This document shows, in pieces, positions 33,003 through 43,797 of a stretch of DNA of 64,000 nucleotides (position 1 is the first letter of the stretch; every line of letters begins with the position of its first letter). Origin of the DNA: Hygrocybe punicea (lineage: Eukaryota; Basidiomycota; Agaricomycetes; Agaricales; Hygrophoraceae); contig OY744470.1 in NCBI GenBank assembly GCA_963556145.1, positions 2,232,001-2,296,000 on the forward strand. The letters run 5' to 3'. The translations under genes and the position numbers were made by a program. The notes beneath the pieces are model-generated. The model was not told the DNA's origin and did no database searches. It saw nothing but the letters and a program-made list of their open reading frames with translations.

Positions 33003-33054
33003 GGTAGATGTTAGAGGGAGTTGGGGCGTAGAGGCCCAAGACGGGGAATGTCGC

Positions 33055-33068
33055 CAGTTATATACGCC
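33055..33068 (-). promoter_or_regulatory. Probable TATA element of PAL copy B
   Basis: Minus strand GCGTATATAACTGG lies about 55-65 bp before the PAL start codon. Homology with copy A stops at 33025, so copy A lacks it. Confidence 0.5.
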
Positions 33069-33634
33069 AGTAATTGGAGATCCGTGACCGCCAACGATAA
33101 AATGGGTCTACTCAATTCTTAGTTCGAGTGTCGGTTGGTTATATCGTCGATCCGCCGAGTAAGATCAGGCACAGCTGCCATTAAAAGACGTGTTTGCTGG
33201 TCTTGCGTCTAAGTAACGCTACTGAACGAAACGCTGAGCGCTGAGCGCTGAGCAGCCATAGCAGCCGTAGGCCAAGACAAGACAAGGACAAGACGGCTGT
33301 AAGACAAAGATATGCAAACAACGGAAGTGGTCCCGCAGAAGATCCGTCCGATGGCTTGGAATAGAGCTCGAGGTCAGCGATGGTGGGCATGGTCACGAAC
33401 GCTGACAACTGACAAGATTACGTAGCAAGGCGGCACCAATCTATTGTCACAAGGCGTTGTTGCATCAGAATTTCTCGGCTGAGTGCAAGTAGTGCGCAGT
33501 TAGGTCGCGTCCAGATAACCGGATCTCGATGACCCAGATTACATACGTAGGTAAAACAGTCCTTGTTTGGCAGCAGCCTCTGAACTTAACAACACCATGT
33601 GGCCTTCCGTTCCACCTCTGTGACTGCTCAAGCC

Positions 33635-34790
33635 ATGGATCACACTCGCTCGCCGAGTCACGAACGAATCCACAGACATGACGATAGGCAACACTCCAGT
33701 GTGAACAGATCAAGGGACGACGAGAGAAAACCTAGGACTACAGCTCTACACGACTCACGACGTAGGCGTTCGTCTCGCTCTCGCTCCCCGCCGCGGACGT
33801 CATCAGGACTCCCAAATCCCCCTCGCCGACGCTCAACATCGCGTTCTCGAAGTCCAAGGAGGCACAGATCCGCCTCCAGATCCCGCTCACGGGACAGGGA
33901 AAGCCACAGGGAACGTCACAAAGACAGACGAAAACGAGGGCGTTCTCGCTCACGTTCTCGCTCTAGTGATTCGTCAATCTCTTCAGACCACAAGAGTCGC
34001 AAGCACAAAAAAGACAAACACCGCAAGCGTAGTAGTAGGAGTCGTGAGCGCCGGGAGAAGAAGAAGGAAAGGAAGGAAAAGAAGGTGAGGGTTAGCGCCT
34101 CATGTGCTTGGTCTCCTACCTCCCTGCATCTAGAAAAAGCATGGCCCTTCACACACTTTGCAATGGGGCAAATACGGACTCATCTCCGAAATCGAGTGAG
34201 CTCATTCGTCTCCTGAACAAATGCACTTTATATTGACATAACTTGCTAGCATGTTCACCAAAGGGCCAGAGTTCCATACCTGGCTGGTCGAAGAAAGAAA
34301 AATAAACCCTGAGACGATGTCCAAAGACATGAACAAGAAAGAGTTTGCGCGGTTCATGGAGGACTACAACACAGGTTAGTTTCGGATTCGCCTCCCAATC
34401 ACAATACCCTCGATTTCACACCATCAGCTACCCTCCCGCATGAAAAATACTACAATATGGAATCCTACCAAAGGCGCATGTCCGCTCTGCGCTCAGGGGA
34501 ATTCGTGCCCCCTCCTGAAGACTCGTACGACCCTGCAGCCGATATCCTTGCCCACCAGAGCAAGCACAAGAAGCAGGCCGTCGAAACCGAAAGTTATTTG
34601 AATAAAGAGCAGTTGCTCGAGTTGAGGAGGGTTCAGCACGAGAGAATCGAGGTGAGTTTCAACCCTTCTTTGGCCTGTGTGCACCCTCCTGACCTTCTCT
34701 TCTCCTCAGGTGGCCAAAATGAAACTCCTGGGAATGGACGTTAAGCTAAATATGGGTGTGCGGATGGATGGCACGATGTTCGACGGATGA
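33635..34790 (+). CDS. Arg/Ser-rich nuclear protein (SR-like) with conserved C-terminal domain
   Basis: Five exons: 33635-34084, 34134-34195, 34250-34374, 34428-34651 and 34710-34790; all junctions are GT-AG and keep frame. The start ATG at 33635 has GCCATGG context. Residues about 1-150 are an RS domain (RSRSPPR, SRSRSRDRE) followed by Lys-rich stretches, as in splicing-associated proteins. The C-terminal half reads WGKYGLISEID, GPEFHTWLVEE, FARFMEDYNTATLPHEKYY and MKLLGMDVKLN. It resembles the small RS-rich nuclear protein family that includes plant style cell-cycle inhibitor 1; this assignment is from memory of the pattern and is moderate. Predicted nuclear. Divergent from PAL copy B with about 630 bp between starts; convergent with the next gene. 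Confidence 0.75.
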
Positions 34791-35231
34791 TGAATCCTTG
34801 TCATGTCTGCTGTATGGTTTGGCTTATAATCCTGCCTTCCTTGGTGACGGCCACATCTTTATCTACAAATGCATGAGTACCCGATCTCGCGACTAGTTTC
34901 AAACAGCCAAAATCTTGTTAGGTTCACAGGAAGCTACAACAAATGGTGGACAGAAAACAACTACACCTAAAAGAAACAAAGGAATACAGCCAGGCACTTT
35001 AGTCGTGCTCGAAAATAATCTACTGCAAGATGAAAATTTGGGTCCTAGGCTTAGAAGCTCTGCTACACTGAGCAATGATCCGCTAAGACTACTGTGCGTC
35101 GACCGGTATACTCTATAGGCACTTCAAATCAGCTACAGAAATCATGGGGGCCCAGGAGGGGTACTATGACAAACTGTGATAGAGAGACCCGCAAATCACA
35201 AATATCAAGTGAATATCCCAGAATTCATTTC
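34791..35231. other. Intergenic between convergent genes
   Basis: No gene recognised; presumably the 3' untranslated regions of the SR-like gene and the membrane protein gene. Confidence 0.5.
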
Positions 35232-36130
35232 CTACACACAGCACCATCCTATCAGCGATAAAACCATAATCCCTTCAAATATCCCACAAATAGCAATAGC
35301 CCACTGTGTCCTGCGTGAAAATATAGAAATACACCAGCATGAATAGATAAAGAAGCAAGACCTACGTCGATGAAGATAGAGCAGAGGTGCGAGAAGGCGA
35401 TGTCACGGTAGCCGTAGCAGAGGATGCTGTGGTGGCTGTCGCAGAGGACGATGTAGCCATAGCAGCAATCGATTCGTTGACGACCGCATAGTCAAAGATG
35501 AAATCGCTGAAGGAGCCGTTGTAGTTGAGCAACACAATTTCCAGGAAGTGGTTATCGTATGACAAGGATTGGACGTTGAACGTCGAAACATTGTAGCAAA
35601 AGTTGTTAGGATAGCATGAGTTGAGAAAGTTGTCGTGGAGAGACGATCCGAACGATCCTCCATCAACGGAGACGCTTGCGTTGACTGGTAAAACCATCAC
35701 GTTATAGACAGTTATACCAGATCCTAGCGCAATACTGCTCAAATCGTCTGACGAATCTGAGATTGCGATGCTGACCTGTGAATGGGATTCCCAAACGACA
35801 GTTATCACTCGTTAGACAAAAGGCTTCTACATCACACTGTGAGGAATGCTATAAAGAAACATATGAACTTAGTCCGCCCACCCGTGCTGGACGAGTCACC
35901 AGTCCTTGTGTCAGTGACGTCTACATCACTTAAAGGATGGTTTCCCCCGCGACTCACTATGTACCGTCATAAAGTCTGGCAGGGTCCAAGATGGTGCTAC
36001 CATTGGGGAGGGGATATTGATGGAACGGCCTATGTCCAGAATGTTGGATGGTGCTATTCGAGTCATCGATAATATACCCCCGAGTGAATGCGAGAAAGTA
36101 AAGCCCAACTGTTAGGAGTGAGCAGTACAT
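35232..36130 (-). CDS. Predicted secreted/single-pass membrane protein
   Basis: Start ATG 36130 begins a clear signal peptide (MYCSLLTVGLYFLAFTRG), followed by IIDDSNSTIQ, a motif seen at the N-terminus of many basidiomycete surface proteins. After an intron (donor probably GTACAT at 35964; acceptor not settled) the ectodomain continues with VSIAISDSSDDL and four Cys-containing segments to about 35430. A Ser/Thr/Ala-rich stalk follows. After an intron at about 35366-35317, a final exon encodes a hydrophobic segment of about 20 residues starting WAIAICGIFEG and stops at 35232, giving a type I membrane topology with almost no cytoplasmic tail. Function unknown. Confidence 0.6.
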
Positions 36131-36939
36131 GGGGAGCCTACCGGCGCCTGACAGTACTAGTGTGGTGCCGCTGTGCAGCCTCCAACTTGAATCGGTTATC
36201 AGGGACTTCAAGTAGTATACGTAATAAGTTCGCCTCCTGGTAAAGGGTCCTTGTCAGGTACTTCAAGTTCCCGAATTGTAACAACACCGGTTTACAAGGT
36301 TTATAACTATGAGGGAGGGATTCCACTGGACAAAATTATTAAGGTAGAGAAATCTCCAAGCCCACCTTCACTGACGCACCGTGTGAACAAATGTCTTTGT
36401 TTGCGGTGCCAGAATGTCTCCCATTCGATTCAAATTCAAGAAGGCCGATACCCACGCTAAAATTGTCGAATTCGATGGCCTTCCAAACTGGAAGGATCTT
36501 ACGTTCGCCTATAATTTTGCCATTTCACAAGATCATGTTGGTGTTGCTTACATCGACAAGCATAGGAAGACATCAGTAAATTTACACATCCCTTTTTTGA
36601 CACTTTTAGCAACTTGGCCTTTTTTTGGACTACTTGGGCTTTTTCTCTCGTTTTTTAAAGCTTTTATAGCTACTTTTATTCACCTTTGCAACTTGGCTAC
36701 TTGTAAGCGATGTTAGCCGATAGTTACTAGTACTAGTAGTAGATCTCTTCAAATTACTTATAGTTCTACAAGCAAATAAGTTAACAAGTGACATTCTACC
36801 ACGAAAAATAAGAAGTTGTAAGAACTCACGGAGGCCTAAATAAAGACTTGGACTGTAGTAGTGGGTGCTTATTGTACGTTTTGGCCCTCGCTGAGTTCAC
36901 TTACTAGACAGTAAGTTGAAGCACCCCCATCGTCCTTGC

Positions 36940-37560
36940 TAGTCTTTCGTCGCAACCGTCATCGTCGTCTCGACGCCGCCGCCAGTGGGTGGTCGCGCTC
37001 GTGGTCATGGTTGTCGCCCCGCTGCTGCTGCCAATTGTGGCACGGCGACATCCCGGTGCTGCTGCTGGCCTCAGTTGGCGGTGGTGATGGCCAACGTCGT
37101 CCCGCGGCCGTCGCTGCCAGTGGGTGGTGGGTCGTCGTCATCGTCGTCCTGCTGCTGCCGCCAGGTGGCAGTGGTGACAGCGGTCGTCGTCGTCGTTGCC
37201 CTGCTTGGTGCTGCCAGTTGGCACTGCTGGTGGCCGCCGCCGCCGTCGTTGCCCTGCTTGCTGCTGCCAGTTGGCAGTGCTGGTGGCCGCCGCCGTCGTC
37301 GTTGCCCTGCTTGCTGCTGCCAGTTGGCACTGCTGGTGGCCGCCGTCACCGTCCTCTTGCTTGCTGCTGCTAGTTGGGAGCGGTCGTGGTTGCAGTCGTT
37401 ATCGTTCTGCTGCCAGTTAGCAGCGGTGGCCGTCGTCGTCGTCCGGCTGCTTCTGCCAGTAGGCAGCGGTTGTAGTTGCCGCCGTCCCGCTGCTGCTGCC
37501 GGTTGGCCGTGGTGGTGGCGTCGTCTTCTATGTGCCGTCCTGCCCTGGTTAGCGGGGATT
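36940..37560. repeat. GC-rich minisatellite (CTGCTGCCAGTTGG units)
   Basis: Tandem imperfect units of about 65 bp built from TGCTGCCAGTTGGCACTGCTGG and CCGCCGCCGTCGTTGCCCTGC-like blocks, densest at 37190-37400. Lies inside the split PB1 gene. Confidence 0.75.
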
Positions 37561-38119
37561 GGGGATGGTGAGGCAGTTGGAGACGTACCTTATCAGAACG
37601 GGTGGTCTCATACCTCTCCTTGTCGTTTCTTGTCGACGCCGTCTTCCCTGTTGCCGTGTTGTCGTGTCTGTGGTCAAAGACTCAAAGGTCAGTGGCGAAA
37701 ATCGCTAAGTCAGAACTCACAATGTTTGGCACTCCATTTCGCCAAACTTTGCCAAATGGTCCGTGCGCGACCTCAAAACATATATAAGCTTAACACATAT
37801 TTATATTTCTCGCACTTGCTTCGGTTTATTCCTCTATCTTTTAGTGACTTATAGAACAATAACAATAACAATGTATTAGTACTATCGTAAATATATTATA
37901 GTCCAATTAAAATTATAAAATTATTTGCCTCATCCCAATGAATGATTATCAAGAATATTATATATGGCATTTCTTCACCGTATAGCATTTCTTCACCTTA
38001 TAAAATTTTCACAGAAATGCCCGCAAAAGTAGGATCACGCAATTTAGAGAACTTTTTTATGTGCTTTTTATCTACTTTTACGAGAGGTTTGACCTTTTCC
38101 AGGCTAAGGGACTCGGCAT

Positions 38120-38149
38120 GGAAAAGGTGAAACTCTTTTCACCTTTTCC
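38120..38149. repeat. Perfect 13-bp-stem hairpin (GGAAAAGGTGAAA)
   Basis: GGAAAAGGTGAAA, 4-nt loop, then its exact reverse complement, followed by a third copy of the half-site at 38164-38176. Confidence 0.7.
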
Positions 38150-38855
38150 CCCTTTTCCCCCTTGGAAAAGGTGAAAAGGGCCCAAAAAGGGGATATGTAG
38201 TTTTACTGATGGACAATTGGTCTCAACAACGAGAAAGACCTTCAGGATTTCTATAGGTCTCTAGAACAACCTTCTGAAGAAATTAAGTTTGTCGTGCAAG
38301 ACGTAAATGTTCCTGACCGTGAGTGCGCTCTCTGCTGTGTCACGATTCCTGTTGACGTCTTGTCTGCTTCACTCGCCTGTCTCATTTAACTTCGGCTCCC
38401 CTTTTTTGCTCTGTTCAAGTTGCTGGCCTTGGTACTAGACTGTCCACGGGTCAGTCCAGGCTGGCCCTCACCTGATTTTGCTGGCCCTGGCCCTGGCCCT
38501 AGGCAAATGCATGGATTGGGCAGATCAGCGCGGATCACGGATACGGATCGCCTCAGATACGGGTCCAGATCAAGATTTCCCAATCCGTGCACCCGTGTAT
38601 CCGTAACCGGTCCCTATTTGGGTAGTGTCATGGTACCCACGTCACACATCAACATCACCAACCACAGCCACAACCACAGCCACGGCGACAACAACAACGA
38701 GAACGACAACAACGATGACGGACAACAATGGGACATGGGGAGAAGGGCAGCGGGGGGGCGGTGCACCCACCTCCCGTTGCAGTAGGTATTTTTTGTTTTT
38801 GTTTTTTTTCTTAGCTACTAATTACACAAACGACAACGATGGCAGTACCAACAAC

Positions 38856-40530
38856 TGTTACGTTTCCAACTCCGCTTCCAACCCCGATGCCCATTCCGAT
38901 ACCCACCATGACGATTCTGCACTGCACACCTTCCTTTTTCATTTCTTTTTGTCCTTTGTCTTCCTTTCAACGTCATTGTTTCTTCATTTGGACATCCTTG
39001 TATTTTCTTATTCTTGTTCTCTTTTTGTCCTTTCTTCTAGAACAATCCAGACCGACCATGGACACATCCTCACGTTACCTTGCTGTACCTGAATAATCTC
39101 CTTGCCGATGGACATCATCGCTATTGTCTTTTCCCTCGCCCTGACATATTGTTGACGTCATCCCACGACAAACCAATTCACAATGGCTGTACTCCCGACA
39201 TAGCTAATTACCGTAATCATCATTGGCAGCATCACCATCACCTTCCTTATCGGTTTCTACTTTGTTATGATCTATCTTTGGCATCAGCACCAAAACCCTT
39301 CTGCCATTGATACACTTGACTTCCACCTTGACAATATATCGACATGTAATTGACAATTGCCATTCTTGGATATATGGTTTCCACTTTCGTATTCCGTGCC
39401 TACCATTATCCTCCCTGACGATCCGACGACATTCCTCACCTGCATGCGAACTCTGAACAATCCCCGATCACGAGACATTTCACTGTTCTCTCTAATCTGA
39501 CCATCGCCGGAGCATACTCTTTTGGACTTTGACCACAGACCATACGACTTCCCCAAACAGTGAACCAACCCCTATTGCATATTGTTCGCATGACATCGCT
39601 TCATTACAGTACCCGACGACTTGTTCCCACAGCTTGTCACCTGTGCCCATGACTCGAAACCTGGACCCACGTTCATTTATCCTTTTCCATCTATAATCTC
39701 AATACCTCCCACACTCATTTACAATGACACCCTTTCTTGGACGAATACCGACATCAGGTGGACCGCATTGTTCCACAGACAGGACAAGGCATCACTCCTC
39801 GATACATCATCGACACAGACATCATCATCCGGTACAGCTTATGCTGTTCATATGTCTGACCTCGACTAGCCCACTGTCCTAGTTGGTTTTTTCCTTTATA
39901 CATTCCTTCCTTTTCTTTCATACCAACCTTGCTGCTATATCCACGCTACCTCGGGACACTCTCATCATCAACCCCACACTGGACAATACCCATCTTCAAC
40001 CCGACCATGCAAAGCACTTGCCAAACTGCGCACTTGCCTGTTACAGCAAGTGTAGACCCCGAATAGGCAATTCTGCATGTCACATGATCCAATGACAAAT
40101 CATCCGAGTCATCCGGACCTCTTCTATCCTCAACGACACCCGGGCCTCCAGTTGGATCGCGAGAACATCGACATGAGGATGCCTCATGTATGCCTCATGG
40201 TGGACACATGGTAGAGTTGGACATGTTGTGGCTTCATGGTTGTATTTCTATTTACCTCCCCTCAAGACCAGTCACTATACATACTGTTCTTGTTGTTGGT
40301 TCGGACTTTTTCTTCTTTTCCTTTCTTTACATTTAGTCTGGTTCTTGGGGCAGACTCATCTTGTTTTGGGTAACCCCCACGGCTCGCAATGACATTAGAC
40401 CTTGACCCCCCCTCTTAGCAGTGTTGTCTTAGCTGTAAGCAACAATGAAAGCTGCTGTTCTCCCCTCTGGAAGCCGATCCCCTGTTAAGTTGATTGTTGC
40501 CGGAGCCCGCTGCAGAAGCGATCCATAACA
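38856..40530 (+). mobile_element. Solo LTR (1675 bp)
   Basis: Begins TGTTACG and ends CATAACA (TG...CA), with the 5-bp TSD ACAAC (38851-38855, 40531-40535). Collinear with the inverted copy at 43798-45450. No internal retrotransposon sequence lies next to it, so it is read as a solo LTR. Confidence 0.85.
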
Positions 40531-40619
40531 ACAACACAAACACCACACACCCGACGAGGACGACAGGCGGCGAGGACGAGGGTGACAATGGCGGCCACGA
40601 CAACGACAACGACAACCTA

Positions 40620-40800
40620 CATCCCTCCAAATAGGACAACAACAACAACAACAACATCAACAATGACCACCACGACCACCACAGTGACCACGACCACCAC
40701 AGTGACCACGACCACCACAGTGACCACGACCACCACAGTGACCACGACCACGACCACTAGCACGACCACTAGCACGACCATGACCACAACTATGACCGCG
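40620..40800. repeat. ACGACCACC-type simple repeat
   Basis: Runs of ACAACAACA then GTGACCACGACCACCACA units (18-bp period at 40675-40745), encoding poly-Thr in one frame. Confidence 0.85.
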
Positions 40801-40836
40801 ACCACGACGAAGGCCACAGCCATCCCACCACCAACA

Positions 40837-40893
40837 TACCTCGCGGATGCGCACCGTCACGTCAATTGACGTTGGCGCTGCACCCGCGAGGTA
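40837..40893. repeat. Subterminal palindrome centred on TCAATTGA (copy 1)
   Basis: Stem ends TACCTCGCGG / CCGCGAGGTA, centre ACGTCAATTGACGT. Confidence 0.8.
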
Positions 40894-41190
40894 ACCGGGA
40901 GGATGGTGGTGTGCCCACCACTTGGTCACGGCCAACCCACCCCCTGCATCACGTTCGTGTTGAGACTGGGACAATGGGGAGCCCAAATACGTCACCTCGC
41001 CGCCTTTTGCCCCAAACCCCACCCCCACTTGGTCAACACCCACGGCACCTGTTTCCCTTCCATTTTTGAGCACCCCCAACTCACTTGCACACCACCACGA
41101 TGACCAGCCACCACGTGGCCGACCTCCCATTGCACCACGACACGTCTGCATTGTGCCCCGAGCATGGTGCAGACCTGTCCTCAGCCTCAG

Positions 41191-41249
41191 TTACCTTGCG
41201 CGAGCACACCGCAACGTCAATTGACGTTGGCACGGCGAACGCGAGGTAA
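41191..41249. repeat. Subterminal palindrome centred on TCAATTGA (copy 2)
   Basis: Stem ends TTACCTTGCG / CGCGAGGTAA, centre AACGTCAATTGACGTT; about 130 bp from the element end. Confidence 0.8.
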
Positions 41250-42176
41250 ATACCGTATCATATCCGTATCCGTGGCTCGGGTACGGATATTGACGGATAT
41301 GGATATGGATACCAAATTCGGCACCCGTGGATGATCCGTGCAGTTGCCTACCTGGCCCTTGAGGGCCAGGCCAACCTCAGCTGGCCCCAGCCCTGGGTCA
41401 TAAGGGCCAGGTCAGGGCCAGGCCGGGTCAGGGTTGGCCCTGGTCAGCCCTGGCCCTCTATCTCAAAGATTTGTCCATACATGCTCTCCATTCACACATA
41501 GTCATCATTAAAGTCAAAATCCCCAACATATTTCTTCATGATCTTTCCTTCCACATCAAGCATTTTATCTGTGTATGCAGCTCTGAATTTGAATTCCTTC
41601 ATTGGCATTATTGAGGGTCATAGTATATGTGCTCAGCAATATGGGTTCAGGGTGTATTTATAGCTAGATAGTCATGAGCCATTTTGGTAGCCTTTTATAC
41701 CATGGAGTTATGAACCTGTGGGGGATCCCAAGGCTAAAAGGATCTCCAACTATGGGAACAAATTTTTCAAGCCTGGTGTCTTTGGAAATGCTAAAGCATG
41801 CATGGTTAGAGTAAGCTAAATGACATACATGTACCTCTGACATCTAAGAGGGCCGGGCCAGGGCCAGGCCAGGGCCAACCCTCAGGGCCAGCCCAGGGCC
41901 AACCCTCAGGGCCAGCTGTTTACTGACTTGGCCCTTGGCCCTCAATTGGAGGGCCAGGCCGGGGTCGACCCTAGGGCCAGAGGCTCATGGCCCTGCCCGT
42001 GGACAGTCTACTTGGTACAAATTGACCGTACAATGCTACCGCATGCTGTGCACTTCGCTCCTCACAGCCTCAATTCCTTCAACCTGGTCCGTGGATTCCA
42101 ATCGTTATAATCTATTAAAGAGTGGTAAGCACTCCTGAGTGGTCGGAACCACATATTACTCAATCCTGTGGCTTAG

Positions 42177-43235
42177 GTGACAATTTGAAGCTCTTTTGTT
42201 GTATTCTCGGGTCTAATCGTATCTTTCCGGTTGGCATTGCCAAAACTGAGACTGTGGGCGGCCTGAAGAAAGCGATCAAGAAGGAGAAAGAGTCTGAACT
42301 TGGTCACCTTGATGCAAGCCAGAGCTGCTGCTCCTTGGGGAGTGTCAAAAACTGGCATCTCCACCGTTACGGGCAACAGGGTGATTTTAAGCTTCCGGTC
42401 GTCATCTGACATTGACCGGAGGAATGAAAACGGTTTGGGTTGTTTTGATTTTGGTAAGTGGAGTCGGGTGTGCTCATGATTCGATTTGTCCCACCAAAGG
42501 CAGTCCTAAAATGGGGTTGCGGAGGCTATGGAATGTGCGCAAGTTGAGGTTGGTCCTGACACTCTCGACCTCTGGCAGGTGAGTGACTCCAAAGTTTCTA
42601 CTACAAGTGCCGATCATCAACTTGTGCTAGGTTTCCATCCCTGCTGATGCAACTCTCAAGGGCAAATTGAGTAAACTTGTCTTGAATGAGGACGAATCAC
42701 TGTCGCCTGCAAAGAAATTATTCAAGGTCTTCCTGGGTCAACCCAAGGAGGAGCACCTTCACATCATTGGGCGAGTTCCGCCAGCTTGTGAGTTCTATAA
42801 TTCATTTCCATTGCCATTCTGAACAGGGGCTCGCATCTCTCTAATTATGTCATATCTTGAACATCAATGCTGTGAGTCGCATGTCTCGTATGTGTGTTGG
42901 AATATTACTTAAGGTGGCATATTTGCTTGCAGGTAAAGGGTGCAAGCAACCATGTAAGCTTATGCTTTTTCTTATTATTCCTATTATGCTAATGTTGGTA
43001 TAGCTTTACCTTCCTCGGTGACCCCTGTCTCAACTAGGATCATTATGCCTCCGGAACAGAGCCTCGGTATTGAGGTAATTGATTAGCGGATCAATACCGA
43101 GCTGGATTCACTTCGTGGGGTGATTGAGTCATTTCTCAAAGGCCCTGATTCACCTTCCTGGGTCCCTCCAGACACCATTACGGACCCAGGGATCCGAGGA
43201 TTTCTTACCAACCTCTGAATTCCAACATATCAGAA
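42177..43235 (+). pseudogene. Crinkler (CRN)-type gene, 5' part: ubiquitin-like N-terminal domain
   Basis: After an acceptor (GGCTTAG) the first exon shows the LKLFC start and the VGGLKKAIKKEKE block of the CRN ubiquitin-like header. Later exons give DTLDLWQ (to about 42582), VSIPADATLKGKL and LHIIGRVPP (about 42633-42790), the conserved end of that header. Exons at about 43005-43235 continue into a helical linker. An in-frame TGA is present near 43216 and another at about 43082. The reading stops at 43236, where a 6-kb nested element is inserted; the rest of the gene is at 49297-51592. Known CRN proteins are host- or competitor-directed effectors; this copy is broken. No clear ATG was found in front of the first exon. 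Confidence 0.7.
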
Positions 43236-43299
43236 TGGCAGTAGACCCAGTCGTTTTGGTTAACCCAATTGCAGTTAGAGCTGTGATTGGTAGGTACAC

Positions 43300-43792
43300 A
43301 TAGCGCAGTTATTGCTGCGGGGGTAGGTTGACCCAAATGACAGCTCTTGCTGTGGAAATGTGTTGGGGTAGGTTGACCCAGGTACAGCTCTTCCTGGTAA
43401 ATGGCTGCAGGGTAGGTCAACCTGCTATCAGCTCTGCCATGTAGTGGGTTAACCTGGAGCAGCTATTGCTGGATACATGGGTTGACCCAGGACCAGCAGT
43501 TCTTGCAATGTAGGTTGACCTGGCTCCAGCTATTGCTGCAGGAGCGGGTTACCTGGGTCACAGCTCTTGCTGCAGCACCAGGTTGACCAGGTTCCAGCTA
43601 TTGCTGGAGCACTGGGTTGACCTGGGTCCAGCTATTGCTGTGGGGTAGGTTGACCTGGCTCCAGGTATTGCTGCAGGATCAGCTTGACCAGGTCGCAGCT
43701 CTTGCTGCAGCAGCAGGTTGACCTGGCTCCAGCTATTGCTGTGGGGTAGGTTGACCTGGCTCCAGCTCTTGCTGTGGGGTAGGTTGACCTGG
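43300..43792. repeat. 34-bp repeat array, left arm
   Basis: About 14 imperfect units around GGTTGACCTGGCTCCAGC and TATTGCTG; continues at 45456-45600 beyond the nested LTR. Confidence 0.85.
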
Positions 43793-43797
43793 CTTCA

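Larger units (their letters stand above)
36414..38318 (+). pseudogene. PB1-domain protein gene, split
   Basis: Exon 36414-36575 reads RFKFKKADTHAKIVEFD and then VGVAYIDKHRK, the first half of a PB1 (ubiquitin-like protein interaction) domain. The second half (NNEKDLQDFYRSLE, IKFVVQDV) is found at 38227-38318, ending in a GTGAGT donor. The 1.6 kb between is far longer than other introns here and contains a GC-rich minisatellite, so it is probably an insertion in an intron. The frame across the second boundary is not clean. The following exon begins at about 38420 (TTCAAG|TTGCTGG) and is cut by the 38436-42010 element. No other domain is seen. Confidence 0.5.
38500..41350 (+). mobile_element. 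hAT-like element (1171 bp without nested LTR) inside the previous one
   Basis: Ends TAGGCAAATGCATGGAT / ATCCGTGCAGTTGCCTA, TSD CCTGGCCC (38492-38499, 41351-41358), inserted in a GGCCCTGG motif of its host element. It carries Asn/His/Asp-rich triplet sequence (38640-38750), a GGTGCACCCACC motif (38759-38771) and GTGGTGTGCCCACC (40906-40919). It also carries an ACGACCACC-type repeat (40620-40800) and palindromes at 40837-40893 and 41191-41249. A solo LTR interrupts it. No transposase. Confidence 0.85.
38436..42010. mobile_element. hAT-like MITE (about 716 bp without nested DNA), GGCCCTGG-rich
   Basis: Ends TAGACTGTCCACGGG / CCCGTGGACAGTCTA with the exact 8-bp TSD CTTGGTAC (38428-38435, 42011-42018). 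Its own sequence is 38436-38499 and 41359-42010, rich in GGCCCTGG/CCAGGGCC. The interior was later split by another hAT-like element. It interrupts sequence downstream of the PB1 segment and just 5' of the Crinkler-type region. Confidence 0.85.

Noticed and set aside
33181..33408. Minus-strand 75-codon frame with a hydrophobic segment between PAL and the SR-like gene
   Set aside because: Lies in the shared promoter region, contains a GCTGAGC repeat, and has no splice or start context.
40582..40869. Thr-rich 95-codon frame
   Set aside because: It is the translation of an ACGACCACC simple repeat in a transposon.
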